Source of the DNA: Mesorhizobium sp.
Lineage (GTDB): Bacteria > Pseudomonadota > Alphaproteobacteria > Rhizobiales > Rhizobiaceae
Assembly: GCA_022833215.1 (NCBI GenBank)
Contig: JAIPUZ010000131.1
Location: forward strand, 1 to 38,288
Direction of reading: 5' to 3'
Length of the DNA stretch: 38,288 nt
The position numbers were made by a program, and so were the translations under genes. The notes beneath the pieces were generated by a model, which saw nothing but the letters and a program-made list of their open reading frames with translations, ran no database searches and had not been told where the DNA came from. This document shows, piece by piece, positions 1 to 8,174 of this stretch; position 1 is the stretch's first letter; each line of letters begins with the position of its first letter.

Positions 1-134
1 AGCGCAATGTGATCGAGCGCACGTTCTGCAGGCTCAAGGACTGGCGGCGCGTCGCAACTCGTTACGACAAGCTGGCAACCAATTTCGCCGCTTCAGTCCT
101 CATCGCTGCAATCATTACATGGTGGGCTGATTGA
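1..134 (+). CDS. IS5-family transposase, C-terminal fragment (5' end outside window)
   Basis: The reading frame that starts at base 3 encodes about 43 residues and stops at a TGA at 132-134. It contains the IERTFCRLKDWRR segment and the ending ITWWAD, which I recognise as the C-terminal end of DDE transposases of the IS5/IS427 type. The Glu of the IERTF segment is the usual third acidic catalytic residue. The first part of the gene lies before base 1, so I cannot tell whether the element is intact. Just after the stop is GTCTCGACCTTAGG, which could hold the terminal inverted repeat of the element, but the other end is not visible to confirm this. Confidence 0.75.
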   Translation, partial: RNVIERTFCRLKDWRRVATRYDKLATNFAASVLIAAIITWWAD

Positions 135-149
135 GTCTCGACCTTAGGG

Positions 150-395
150 TTACCGGTTTACCTTAATTACGCCACGTCGATAATCGTGGTTAAGAAATGG
201 TTGATTTTCGGCTTCCCTTGCGCGACGGTGCAGGCGATGGGCGTGGAAGAAATATTCGCGCCCGAAGAAATACCCCATGTTTCTCAGGTCCGCCGCATCT
301 CCTGGGTTCCGTGGGGTCGGCCGGCCGGCCTTGGCAATAGTGGCCTCCTCGTACCGCTGCCATAGCCGACCGGCCCCCGATCCTCCGAAAGCCAT
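150..395 (-). CDS. Possible small hypothetical protein (weak)
   Basis: An open frame of about 81 codons lies directly downstream of the BLUF gene on the same strand. The product would be basic and rich in Arg, His and Phe, for example FFGREYFFHAHRLHRR. I recognise no domain, there is no clear ribosome binding site, and the frame is also open upstream through the BLUF gene, which is common for shadow frames in GC-rich DNA. The end of the frame is AT-richer than the start. It is listed only because otherwise 135-420 is empty between the transposase remnant and the BLUF gene. It may well be non-coding. Confidence 0.15.
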   Translation of the reverse strand: MAFGGSGAGRLWQRYEEATIAKAGRPTPRNPGDAADLRNMGYFFGREYFFHAHRLHRRAREAENQPFLNHDYRRGVIKVNR

Positions 396-420
396 GGCAT
401 GCTGCAGCGGGCCTTCGCTT

Positions 421-744
421 TCACATCGAAAAGGCGAGGGTGACGATGTCGACCATCGGCCGGCGCACCATGCCCCAGTCCTCGAAACCCGGCTTGTCGA
501 TGGTGCTGACATCGAGTTCAACCACGCCGTAGTGACGTTCGTCGCGCTGGATGGATTCGAAAAGCTTTTCCACCGCCTCCCTAGGCCCCTCGAGTATCTG
601 GCATACCCGCTCGCCCTCCACGGCGAGAATTCCGGTAATGGAATGCTGTTTGTTAAAAGCCGCAGCCTTGCTGGTGATCTCGTCGACGTCGGCGTCGGTT
701 ACGTGGGGACGAAATGTGGACGTGTAGGCGAGGCGGATGAGCAT
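421..744 (-). CDS. Short BLUF-domain blue-light photoreceptor
   Basis: This 107-residue protein is a single BLUF domain (sensor of blue light using FAD), running from residue 2 to about 95, with only a short tail. All residues known from AppA are present with identical spacing: Tyr7, Asn31, Gln49 (in CQILEG), Trp90 and Met92 match AppA Tyr21, Asn45, Gln63, Trp104 and Met106. Also visible are the family signatures SITGIL, LEGP and RDERH. It should therefore bind flavin and photocycle. There is no attached output domain, so it probably signals by contacting a partner protein, as short BLUF proteins such as PixD do; the partner is unknown. It lies downstream of rpmG on the same strand but behind that gene's terminator, so it probably has its own promoter in 745-815. 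Confidence 0.9.
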   Translation of the reverse strand: MLIRLAYTSTFRPHVTDADVDEITSKAAAFNKQHSITGILAVEGERVCQILEGPREAVEKLFESIQRDERHYGVVELDVSTIDKPGFEDWGMVRRPMVDIVTLAFSM

Positions 745-814
745 TCGACAGGTCTTTCGGTCTCTATCATGACGCTGAGGAAGTTTTCCTCAAACTCAGG
801 GAAAAGTCACGCCG

Positions 815-849
815 GCAAAAACAAAAATGCCGCCTGAACGGCGGCATTT
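815..849 (-). terminator. Rho-independent terminator of rpmG
   Basis: A perfect 10-bp inverted repeat (825-834 and 840-849, AAATGCCGCC / GGCGGCATTT) encloses a 5-base loop. Read on the minus strand it is followed by a T-rich run (the complement of 817-827). It lies 22 bases after the rpmG stop codon, in the right orientation to end that transcript before the BLUF gene. Confidence 0.85.
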
Positions 850-871
850 CGAAAGCTTCTGGAACGGAAGA

Positions 872-1039
872 TTACTTGATCTTCGTTTCCTTGAATTCAA
901 CGTGCTTCTTCACGACCGGATCGTACTTGCGGAAGGAGAGCTTGTCGGTCTTCGTGCGGCTGTTCTTGCTGGTGACATAGAAGAAGCCGGTGTCGGCGGT
1001 CGAAAGAAGCTTGATCTTGATGTTCGCGGCTTTTGCCAT
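872..1039 (-). CDS. rpmG: 50S ribosomal protein L33
   Basis: This 55-residue basic protein begins [20 protein letters not shown] and ends with EFKETKIK, which is the L33 pattern of alphaproteobacteria. L33 is a small protein of the large ribosomal subunit near the E site. The zinc-binding CxxC pairs found in some L33 forms are absent, so this is the cysteine-free (C-minus) type. The ATG at 1037-1039 is the only sensible start. It is monocistronic, closed by the terminator at 815-849, with a 136-base upstream gap that should hold its promoter. The gene is short and easily missed because longer false frames cover it. Confidence 0.96.
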   Translation of the reverse strand: MAKAANIKIKLLSTADTGFFYVTSKNSRTKTDKLSFRKYDPVVKKHVEFKETKIK

Positions 1040-1175
1040 GATGCTCGTCCGTTTATTTTCCTGGGGTTAAGCCGCAACAATACGGGGCGGCGCCCGGAAG
1101 CGGAAACTTGGCGCGACACATACCGGATGCGCCCGGAATGTCAAGTCTCCGCTCGCCTTTCGTGCCAATCCCGCA

Positions 1176-3095
1176 TCAGCTTGCGTGCGCAATGATGTCG
1201 CCGATCGTCTCGGGGAAGAAGTCGGGCGCGGCGTGGCGCTTGCCGAACATCATGTCGTACTGGAGATAGCGGAAATCGCGGATCGCGGGATCGATCTGCT
1301 TCTGGCGCGCCCAATCCAGCGTGGCTTCGCCGTTGCCGGTCAGCAGCAGGGAGCGCTCCACCACGCTGTAGCGCTGGTGAAGCCCGCCGAGGAAGCCGGT
1401 GTAATAGGGATGGCTGATGCCCGCCACGCTGAACACATGCAGCGGCAGGAAAGCAGGGCTGACCGCGCCAAGGTCATCCGCCTTGCCGGAACGATTCGAC
1501 CACACCACCAGCGGCGTCGAGCGGTGCAGAAGCATGTTTTCCGGCGTGTCCTTGCGCGGGGCGACATTGGTGCGCAGGAAGCCCGTCTCCACATAGACCG
1601 GACCCAAAGGCGGCAGATGATCGCCAAAGAAGGCGATCACGGTCGGGCGCTTGCGCTTTTGCGCCCAGTCGATCAGGCGCTGCAACTCGCGGTCCGAATC
1701 GGCCGCGCCTTCAGCAAAGCTGGCGAGGGAAGCGCGCGCCCAGTCGCTGGTCTGCGCATGAACATCATGCACGGCATTGCCATAGCGGTTGGGTTCGTAG
1801 GGCCCATGGTTCTGGAGGCTTACGGCAAAAAGGAACAACGGATTCTCCGCCGCATCGGCAGCGGCGACGATCTCATCGGTCATCGATTCGTCGGAGACCA
1901 GAGGGCCACGTTTGACCGCGCTCATCATCGTCTTTTCGGAGCGGAATTCATCGAAGCCGAATGCCTTGTAGACATTGCTGCGGTTCCAGAACCAGTCCGT
2001 GCCCGGATGGATGGCGAGCGTCTGGTAACCTTCCGAGCGCAGGAAGGTCGCCATGGACGGCAACGGCTTGCGCACATATTGCTGATAGGGAATGCTGCCT
2101 GCCGGCAGGAAGGCGTTGGAGAAGCCGGTCAGGGCCTCGAACTCGACATTGGCCGTCATGCCGCCGAACTCCGGCGAGAACATCTCGCCGGACTGGAGCG
2201 CTCGCGTGGAGGCGATCGGATCGGGTGTAATGGTGACGCCGGGCAGCTTGCCGGCATCCCAGAACGATTCGCTCATCACCATGATGATATCCGGCCGCTC
2301 GTCCGGGAACGCGGTGTCGGCCACGGGCTTCGGCACGGAATCGACAGCCTTGTCCGAATAGCCGTTCGGTGCGGCGACATGAGCCATCGGCACATTGAGA
2401 GCGAAGGCAAGGGTGAAGCCGTTGCTCGCGTAGTTCTCCTTCTGGTCCCACATCATCGGGATGATCTGGAGGCGGTCGCGCGTCCAGGAGAACGTCGCGT
2501 AGTCCATCAGCGAGACAAAGAAGGCGAGAGCCGGCAGGGCCAGCGCGAGGCGGGCCGCGCGGCCCTTGTAGCTCATGCGCGGCACGCGGCGCTGAACGAA
2601 GCGCCATGTGTAAAGCAGGCCGGTGATTGCCAGAACGAGGCCAAGAACCAGCGCTATGCCCGTCCATGGCCGCTCGCCGACCAGCAGCGGCAACAGCTCA
2701 AAGATCTGCCGGGCAAAGAGAATGTCGGTGGGGAATAGCGGATCGCCGAGATAAAGCGACTTCTGATAGCCTACGAAGGCAAGCGCCAGGGCAACAGGCG
2801 CGACAGTCAGCAAGCCGAGCCAGGCGCGGCCGAGTATGGCGTCGAGCCCAAGCAGCACCAGCGCGAACACCAAAACCGTGGTCCATCCGGGCTTGTAGGG
2901 CTGGGCGAAAAAGGCAACGGCGCCGGCAAAGTCGCCGCGGAATATCCATTCGATGGCGAAAACCAGCGCAGCCGAGGCAAGGACCATCAGCACGGCATGG
3001 CGGATGCCTGCAAACAGGGCCGTACGGCTCCGCCGGGACAGGGCTTTATCTGCCTGCGGTGCCTGTTCAGCAAGATCTGGTCTGCCGTTTGCCAA
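1176..3095 (-). CDS. LTA-synthase-like phosphoglycerol transferase / sulfatase-fold membrane protein
   Basis: This 639-residue protein has about five N-terminal membrane segments (within residues 30-200) and a periplasmic alkaline-phosphatase/sulfatase-type domain from about 265 to 590. Metal and nucleophile residues of the LtaS/MdoB family are visible: Glu276 (MSESFWD), the likely nucleophile Thr314 (GGMTANVE), His430 (LQNHGPY) and Asp492-His493 (FGDHLPPL). Related enzymes transfer phosphoglycerol from phosphatidylglycerol to a glycan. In rhizobia the likely acceptor is periplasmic cyclic glucan (CgmB/OpgB role), but that is inference. The start is a TTG at 3095, chosen for the AAGGGGAAG ribosome binding site just upstream. 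The gene diverges from fabD and ends 136 bases before rpmG on the same strand. A close alternative is a phosphoethanolamine transferase-like enzyme. Confidence 0.85.
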   Translation of the reverse strand: MANGRPDLAEQAPQADKALSRRSRTALFAGIRHAVLMVLASAALVFAIEWIFRGDFAGAVAFFAQPYKPGWTTVLVFALVLLGLDAILGRAWLGLLTVAPVALALAFVGYQKSLYLGDPLFPTDILFARQIFELLPLLVGERPWTGIALVLGLVLAITGLLYTWRFVQRRVPRMSYKGRAARLALALPALAFFVSLMDYATFSWTRDRLQIIPMMWDQKENYASNGFTLAFALNVPMAHVAAPNGYSDKAVDSVPKPVADTAFPDERPDIIMVMSESFWDAGKLPGVTITPDPIASTRALQSGEMFSPEFGGMTANVEFEALTGFSNAFLPAGSIPYQQYVRKPLPSMATFLRSEGYQTLAIHPGTDWFWNRSNVYKAFGFDEFRSEKTMMSAVKRGPLVSDESMTDEIVAAADAAENPLFLFAVSLQNHGPYEPNRYGNAVHDVHAQTSDWARASLASFAEGAADSDRELQRLIDWAQKRKRPTVIAFFGDHLPPLGPVYVETGFLRTNVAPRKDTPENMLLHRSTPLVVWSNRSGKADDLGAVSPAFLPLHVFSVAGISHPYYTGFLGGLHQRYSVVERSLLLTGNGEATLDWARQKQIDPAIRDFRYLQYDMMFGKRHAAPDFFPETIGDIIAHAS

Positions 3096-3345
3096 CTCAC
3101 ACTTCCCCTTGAAACGCCATTGTCATGCAACTGTCATGCTTATGTCACGAAAGCTATTGCGTGTGGCGAAATTGGGAAGAGCCGGCGAAAGAATCGTGTT
3201 CCGTTTTAACGATACGTGATCCCTCGCAGGCTGGGGTTTGAACCGATCCCGGCAACCCGATGCCGATGCATGAAACCGGCGTGGGCTTGACTTTGCGGGC
3301 TGCAATGCGCGACACGCGGAACGAAAGCGCAAACCGAGGCGGATA

Positions 3346-4287
3346 ATGACAATCGCATTCACCTTTCCGGGGCAGGGCAGTCAAACCGTAGGCATGGGCA
3401 AGGAACTGGCGGATGCCTTTCCGGAGGCGCGCCGGGTGTTCGAGGAAGTGGACGAAGCGCTTGGCGAGAAGCTCTCCACCCTGATCTTCGAGGGACCTGA
3501 GGAGACGCTTACCCTTACCGCCAATGCGCAGCCGGCGCTGATGGCGGTATCGCTGGCGGCCATGCGCGCGCTGGAATCGCGCGGCTTTTCGCTGAAGGAC
3601 AAGGTTGCCTATGTGGCCGGTCATTCGCTCGGCGAATATTCGGCGCTTGCCGCGGCCGGCTTCGTGTCCATTGCCGATGCGGCGCGCCTGCTGCGCATTC
3701 GCGGCAATGCCATGCAGGCCGCAGTGCCGCCGGGCGAGGGCGCCATGGCCGCGATCATCGGTCTGGAGCAGCCCGAGGTCGAGGCTGCCTGCACGGAAGC
3801 AGCGCAGGGCGAGGTCTGCCAGATCGCCAACGACAATGGTGGCGGGCAGCTCGTAATCTCGGGCAGCAAGGCCGCTGTCGAGCGCGCGGCCGCGCTTTGC
3901 ACGGCAAAGGGCGCCAAGCGCGCGCTGATGCTTCAGGTGTCCGCACCCTTCCACAGCGCATTGATGGTGCCGGCCGGGGATGCGATGCGCGAAGCGCTGG
4001 CCGGCGTGCAGCGCCATGCACCGGTCGTTCCGGTGGTGTCGAACGTATCGGTGGAGCCCACCAGCGAACCCGACCTGATCGCCGCACGTCTCGTCGAACA
4101 GGTCACGGGCAGGGTGCGCTGGCGCGAAACGGTCGAGTGGTTCGGGGCCGCTGGCGTCACCACGCTTTATGAAATTGGCGCTGGAAAGGTGCTTTCCGGA
4201 CTTGCGCGCCGCATAAATCGCGATATCGCTGTCAGTTCCGTCGGAACGCCGGCCGATGTGGATGCGGCGCTTGCCGCTCTCGGCTGA
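3346..4287 (+). CDS. fabD: Malonyl-CoA:ACP transacylase
   Basis: This 313-residue cytoplasmic enzyme moves malonyl from CoA to acyl carrier protein to supply fatty-acid elongation. It has the FTFPGQGSQ start, the nucleophile Ser94 in GHSLGEYSAL, Arg119 in RGNAMQ and the catalytic His203 in SAPFHSALM. The length matches E. coli FabD (about 309). The ATG at 3346 directly precedes the conserved N-terminus. It is the first gene of a plus-strand fatty-acid cluster, 38 bases before fabG, and diverges from the phosphoglycerol transferase gene. The 250-base upstream gap should contain its promoter; a CTTGAC at 3286-3291 is a possible -35 box but I see no good -10. Confidence 0.98.
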   Translation: MTIAFTFPGQGSQTVGMGKELADAFPEARRVFEEVDEALGEKLSTLIFEGPEETLTLTANAQPALMAVSLAAMRALESRGFSLKDKVAYVAGHSLGEYSALAAAGFVSIADAARLLRIRGNAMQAAVPPGEGAMAAIIGLEQPEVEAACTEAAQGEVCQIANDNGGGQLVISGSKAAVERAAALCTAKGAKRALMLQVSAPFHSALMVPAGDAMREALAGVQRHAPVVPVVSNVSVEPTSEPDLIAARLVEQVTGRVRWRETVEWFGAAGVTTLYEIGAGKVLSGLARRINRDIAVSSVGTPADVDAALAALG

Positions 4288-4325
4288 GTTCGGCCAGCTG
4301 CTTTGCGGCGTTGAAGGAGGCAGGA

Positions 4326-5063
4326 ATGTTTGATCTGACTGGCCGCAAGGCGCTGGTGACGGGTGCGACAGGCGGCATCGGCGAGGCCATTGCACGTGTG
4401 CTGCACGCCCGGGGCGCCGTTGTCGGCCTGCACGGCACGCGCGTCGAAAAGCTTGAGGCGCTGGCCGGCGAGCTTGGCGAGCGCGTGAAGCTGTTTCCGG
4501 CCAACCTTTCCGACCCCGCCGAGGTCAAGGAGCTTGGCCAGAAGGCGGAGGCGGAGCTGGAAGGCGTCGATATTCTGGTCAACAATGCAGGCATCACGCG
4601 CGACGGACTTTTCGTGCGCATGAGCGACGCGGACTGGGACGATGTCATCAACGTCAACCTCTCGGCCGTTTTCCGGCTGACGCGCGAGCTGACCCATCCG
4701 ATGATGCGCCGCCGCCATGGCCGCATCATCAACATCAGCTCCGTGGTGGGGGTGACCGGAAATCCGGGTCAGGCCAACTACTGCGCCTCGAAGGCGGGCG
4801 TCATCGGCTTTTCCAAGTCGCTGGCGCAGGAGATCGCCACCCGCAACATCACGGTCAATTGCGTCGCGCCCGGCTTCATCGAATCGGCAATGACCGACAA
4901 GCTCAACGACAAGCAGAAGGAAACCATCATGTCGGCCATCCCAGCCAGGCGCATGGGAACCGGCGAAGAGGTTGCTTCCGCTGTCGCATATCTTGCCTCC
5001 GACGAGGCTTCCTATGTCACCGGCCAGACCCTTCATGTGAATGGCGGCATGGCGATGATCTAG
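4326..5063 (+). CDS. fabG: 3-oxoacyl-ACP reductase
   Basis: This 245-residue short-chain dehydrogenase performs the NADPH-dependent reduction of 3-oxoacyl-ACP, the first reduction of each elongation round. The nucleotide-binding TGATGGIG (residues 12-19), NNAG (86-89) and the catalytic Asn111, Ser139, Tyr152 and Lys156 are all present. The C-terminal HVNGGMAMI ending is typical of FabG. I place the start at ATG 4326 rather than an in-frame TTG at 4311, because AAGGAGG (4314-4320) is a near-perfect ribosome binding site for the ATG. It is probably cotranscribed with fabD. Confidence 0.98.
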   Translation: MFDLTGRKALVTGATGGIGEAIARVLHARGAVVGLHGTRVEKLEALAGELGERVKLFPANLSDPAEVKELGQKAEAELEGVDILVNNAGITRDGLFVRMSDADWDDVINVNLSAVFRLTRELTHPMMRRRHGRIINISSVVGVTGNPGQANYCASKAGVIGFSKSLAQEIATRNITVNCVAPGFIESAMTDKLNDKQKETIMSAIPARRMGTGEEVASAVAYLASDEASYVTGQTLHVNGGMAMI

Positions 5064-5195
5064 CGCCGCCACCTGGTGATAGTCGGCTTTTCGCCTTGGA
5101 TACGGGCAAGAATTCGTGTAATGCGGCCCGCAATTCCTTGGCGTTCGCCGGAAGCGGCCTGCTTCGTAGCGTTTCTTGCAGGACCATCTTTTCAA

Positions 5196-5223
5196 CTTGA
5201 TTAGCGGCATTGCGACCGCTAAC
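5196..5223 (+). promoter_or_regulatory. Candidate acpP promoter containing an inverted repeat
   Basis: A CTTGAT (5196-5201) and GCTAAC (5218-5223) separated by 16 bases resemble a housekeeping promoter upstream of acpP. Within it TTAGCGG (5201-5207) and CCGCTAA (5216-5222) form a perfect 7-bp inverted repeat with an 8-base spacer. The position could suit an operator between the -35 and -10 boxes. A separate acpP promoter is expected because ACP is needed in great excess. Prediction by eye only. Confidence 0.35.
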
Positions 5224-5258
5224 GAAGACAGACCTAACCTGAAGACGAGGATGCCCAA

Positions 5259-5495
5259 ATGAGTGACACCGCAGAGCGCGTCAAGAAGATCGTTATCGAG
5301 CATCTCGGCGTCGACGCCGACAAGGTGACCGAACAGGCCAGCTTTATCGACGATCTCGGCGCAGACAGCCTTGACACGGTCGAGCTCGTGATGGCGTTCG
5401 AAGAAGAATTCGGCGTGGAAATCCCGGACGATGCCGCCGAGACGATCCTGACCGTCGGCGATGCCGTCAAGTTCATCGACAAGGCTTCCGCCTGA
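5259..5495 (+). CDS. acpP: Acyl carrier protein
   Basis: This 78-residue acidic protein carries growing acyl chains on a 4'-phosphopantetheine arm. The attachment serine is Ser37 in the [11 protein letters not shown] motif, and the helices on either side match AcpP of other alphaproteobacteria. The ATG at 5259 follows GACGAGG at a spacing of 9. A 195-base gap separates it from fabG and carries a candidate promoter of its own, while fabF begins only 27 bases downstream. The order fabG-acpP-fabF is the usual one. Confidence 0.98.
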   Translation: MSDTAERVKKIVIEHLGVDADKVTEQASFIDDLGADSLDTVELVMAFEEEFGVEIPDDAAETILTVGDAVKFIDKASA

Positions 5496-5522
5496 TCTTC
5501 CCGGCGGATACTGATTTCTGAC

Positions 5523-6785
5523 ATGCGGCGCGTTGTCGTTACGGGTCTCGGCCTGCTTTCGCCTTTCGGTATGGGTTACGAGCACGGATGGAAGGAGCTT
5601 CTGTCCGGCCGCAGCGCTGCGCGCCGTGTGACCGAATTCGAGGTGGACGATCTTGCCTGCAAGATTGCCCACGTCATTCCCCGTGGTGACGGGACCAACG
5701 GAACCTTCAATCCGGAGTCCGTTCTCGAAGCCAAGGAACTGCGCAAGATTGGCGAGTTCATCCTGTACGGGATCGCGGCCGCCGATGAAGCGCTCAGGGA
5801 TTCCGGCTGGGAGCCGAAAACCGAGGAGGAGCGTTGCGCCTCCGGCGTGCTGATCGGCTCCGGCATCGGCGGGATCGAGGGCATTGCCGAAAACGCCATC
5901 ATCCTCAAGGAGCGTGGCCCCCGCCGCATCAGCCCCTTCTTCATTCCGGGCCAGATCATCAATCTGGTTTCCGGGCAGGTGTCGATCCGCCACGGCTTCA
6001 AAGGCCCCAACCATGCGGTTGTCACAGCCTGCTCGACCGGCGCCCACGCCATCGGCGACGCAGCCCGGCTGATCATGCTCGGCGACGCCGACGTCATGCT
6101 GGCCGGTGGCGCCGAAGCGCCTGTGACGCGCCTTTCCCTGGCCGGTTTCGCCGCCTGCCGGGCGCTCTCCACCGAGCGCAACGATACGCCCGAAAAGGCG
6201 TCGCGCCCCTATGACCGCGACCGCGACGGGTTTGTCATGGGCGAGGGCGCGGGCGTTGTGGTTCTCGAAGAACTGGAGCACGCCAAAGCCCGTGGTGGAC
6301 ACATCTATGCCGAAGTCACCGGCTACGGGCTGACCGGCGATGCCTATCACATCACCGCGCCGTCCGAGGATGGCGACGGCGCGTTCCGCTGCATGACAGC
6401 GGCGTTGAAGCGCGCGAATCTCAAGCCGTCCGACATCGACTACATCAACGCCCACGGCACATCCACCATGGCCGACACGATCGAACTCGGCGCAGTCGAG
6501 CGTCTGGTCGGCGATGCCGCCGGCAAGATTTCGATGTCGTCGACGAAGTCGTCCATCGGCCATCTGCTCGGTGCGGCGGGTGCGGCGGAAGCGATCTTCT
6601 CGATCCTTGCGATTCGCGACAATGTGGTGCCCGCCACGATCAATCTGGACAATCCCGAACGGGAGACCGCGATCGATCTGGTGCCGAACAAGCCGCGTCA
6701 GCGCCAGGTCGACGTCGCCCTGTCAAACTCTTTCGGATTCGGCGGCACCAACGCTTCGCTGGTCTTCCAGCGCTTTAATGGCTGA
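5523..6785 (+). CDS. fabF: 3-oxoacyl-ACP synthase II
   Basis: This 420-residue condensing enzyme extends acyl-ACP with malonyl-ACP. The thiolase-fold active site is complete: Cys170 (VTACSTGAHA), His311 (NAHGTSTMAD), Lys342 and His347 (TKSSIGHLLG). The GFGGTNASL motif is near the C-terminus. The length is close to E. coli FabF (413). The ATG at 5523 begins with the conserved MRRVVVTGLG. FabF is the elongation synthase needed for the long and temperature-adjusted unsaturated chains. It lies in the fabD-fabG-acpP-fabF cluster and is followed after 105 bases by mltG. Confidence 0.98.
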   Translation: MRRVVVTGLGLLSPFGMGYEHGWKELLSGRSAARRVTEFEVDDLACKIAHVIPRGDGTNGTFNPESVLEAKELRKIGEFILYGIAAADEALRDSGWEPKTEEERCASGVLIGSGIGGIEGIAENAIILKERGPRRISPFFIPGQIINLVSGQVSIRHGFKGPNHAVVTACSTGAHAIGDAARLIMLGDADVMLAGGAEAPVTRLSLAGFAACRALSTERNDTPEKASRPYDRDRDGFVMGEGAGVVVLEELEHAKARGGHIYAEVTGYGLTGDAYHITAPSEDGDGAFRCMTAALKRANLKPSDIDYINAHGTSTMADTIELGAVERLVGDAAGKISMSSTKSSIGHLLGAAGAAEAIFSILAIRDNVVPATINLDNPERETAIDLVPNKPRQRQVDVALSNSFGFGGTNASLVFQRFNG

Positions 6786-6890
6786 CAAGCCGCCGCGTCC
6801 GGCGTCCGGCAGTGCCGAGCGCCGCGAATTTTGCCATATTCGCTCCTACTCTGCCGGAGGGGAAACGATACGATATCAGACCGGGATGCC

Positions 6891-8096
6891 ATGAACACCA
6901 ATTCTGGGGGCAATGAATTCGGCCGGGGCGCTGCGCCGCAGGCCGGCCCGATCGTGCCGAAGACGGCAAACGAAGCTTTGCGCCCGGAAAAGGGTACGCC
7001 TCCGCCGGCCCGGCGGTCGCGCAAATCCCGCAGTCAGGTCATCGTTTTCCTGAATTTCATGCTTTCGCTCGTGCTGCTGGCGATGGTCGGCACGGGACTT
7101 GCGGTCTATCTCGGCAAGAAGGCTTTCATCGAGCCCGGACCCTCCGTTGCCGGAGACACCTTTCTCGTCAAGCCCAGCACCGGCGTCGCGCAGATCGCAG
7201 AGCAGCTTGAGCGGCGCGGGCTGATCAGCGATGCGCGCATATTCCGCATGGGCGTGCGTGCCTATGATAACGATCAGGCGCTCAAGGCCGGCGAATATGA
7301 AATCAAGCCACACGCCTCGATGCGCGAGATCATGGAGCTTCTGAAGAGCGGCAAGTCGGTTACATATGCGCTCACGATTCCGGAAGGGCTGACCGTGCAT
7401 CAGGCTTTCGAGCGCATCTCCGCTCATGAAGCGCTGTCGGGCGACATGCCGGCCCAGTTGCCGCCGGAGGGAAGCATCGCGACGGATACGCTGCGCTTCA
7501 CACGCGGCGCCACCCGCCAGCAGATGATCGACAAGCTGCTGGCCGACCAGAAGGCTCTCGTTGCCGAAATCTGGGCGCGCCGCGATTCGGACCTGCCTCT
7601 TGCCGACGAAAACGAGTTCGTGACGCTCGCCTCCATCGTGGAGAAGGAAACCTCGCGCGGCGACGAACGCTCGCGCATTGCCGGGGTTTTCCTCAACCGC
7701 CTGCGCAAGGGGATGCGCCTCCAGTCGGACCCGACGATCATCTACGGCCTGTTCGGGGGCAAGGGAAAGCCGAGCGATCGGCCCATCTACCAGTCGGATA
7801 TCGAGAAGCCCACACCGTACAACACCTATACGATCAACGGCCTGCCGCCGGCTCCCATCGCCAATCCGGGCCGTGCATCGCTGGAGGCTGTCGCCAATCC
7901 TTCCAGGACCGAGGATCTGTATTTCGTCGCCGACGGGACGGGTGGACATGCTTTCGCGACGACCTTGAAAGAGCATAACGAAAATGTTGCGCGCTATCGT
8001 GCCTGGCAGCGCAAGCAGGCAGCGGAGGCGGCCAAGGCGCCTGCCGGGCAGCCCGCCGACGAAGGCGAAGCCTCAGGGGCAACTTCAACCCAGTAG
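6891..8096 (+). CDS. mltG: Endolytic murein transglycosylase MltG
   Basis: This 401-residue inner-membrane protein cleaves nascent peptidoglycan strands and sets glycan length. It has a basic, proline-rich cytoplasmic N-terminus, one membrane segment (about residues 48-74), a LysM-like region and the YceG/MltG catalytic domain. The proposed catalytic Glu is Glu251 in LASIVEKET, followed by the typical RIAGVFLNRL and QSDPTIIYGL. I start at ATG 6891; an in-frame TTG at 6831 would add 20 residues that do not look conserved. The C-terminal tail after about 375 is Ala/Gly-rich and low in complexity. The link with the fab genes is a common order in Hyphomicrobiales. Confidence 0.95.
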   Translation: MNTNSGGNEFGRGAAPQAGPIVPKTANEALRPEKGTPPPARRSRKSRSQVIVFLNFMLSLVLLAMVGTGLAVYLGKKAFIEPGPSVAGDTFLVKPSTGVAQIAEQLERRGLISDARIFRMGVRAYDNDQALKAGEYEIKPHASMREIMELLKSGKSVTYALTIPEGLTVHQAFERISAHEALSGDMPAQLPPEGSIATDTLRFTRGATRQQMIDKLLADQKALVAEIWARRDSDLPLADENEFVTLASIVEKETSRGDERSRIAGVFLNRLRKGMRLQSDPTIIYGLFGGKGKPSDRPIYQSDIEKPTPYNTYTINGLPPAPIANPGRASLEAVANPSRTEDLYFVADGTGGHAFATTLKEHNENVARYRAWQRKQAAEAAKAPAGQPADEGEASGATSTQ

Positions 8097-8174
8097 AAGC
8101 GAAGCCGGATCGACAATCCGGCCAGAGCGTGGCGATGCCCGCCGAACTGCCGGCGGAAGGCGGGAGAGGATCGC

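Noticed and set aside
1185-2738. Long plus-strand open frame (517 codons) opposite the phosphoglycerol transferase gene
   Set aside because: It is antisense to a gene with clear motifs; its translation is an Arg/His/Ala-rich shadow without domains, as is common in GC-rich DNA.
4167-6563. Very long minus-strand open frame (798 codons) across fabG-acpP-fabF
   Set aside because: It spans three well-recognised genes and their spacers on the other strand; the product has no recognisable domain.
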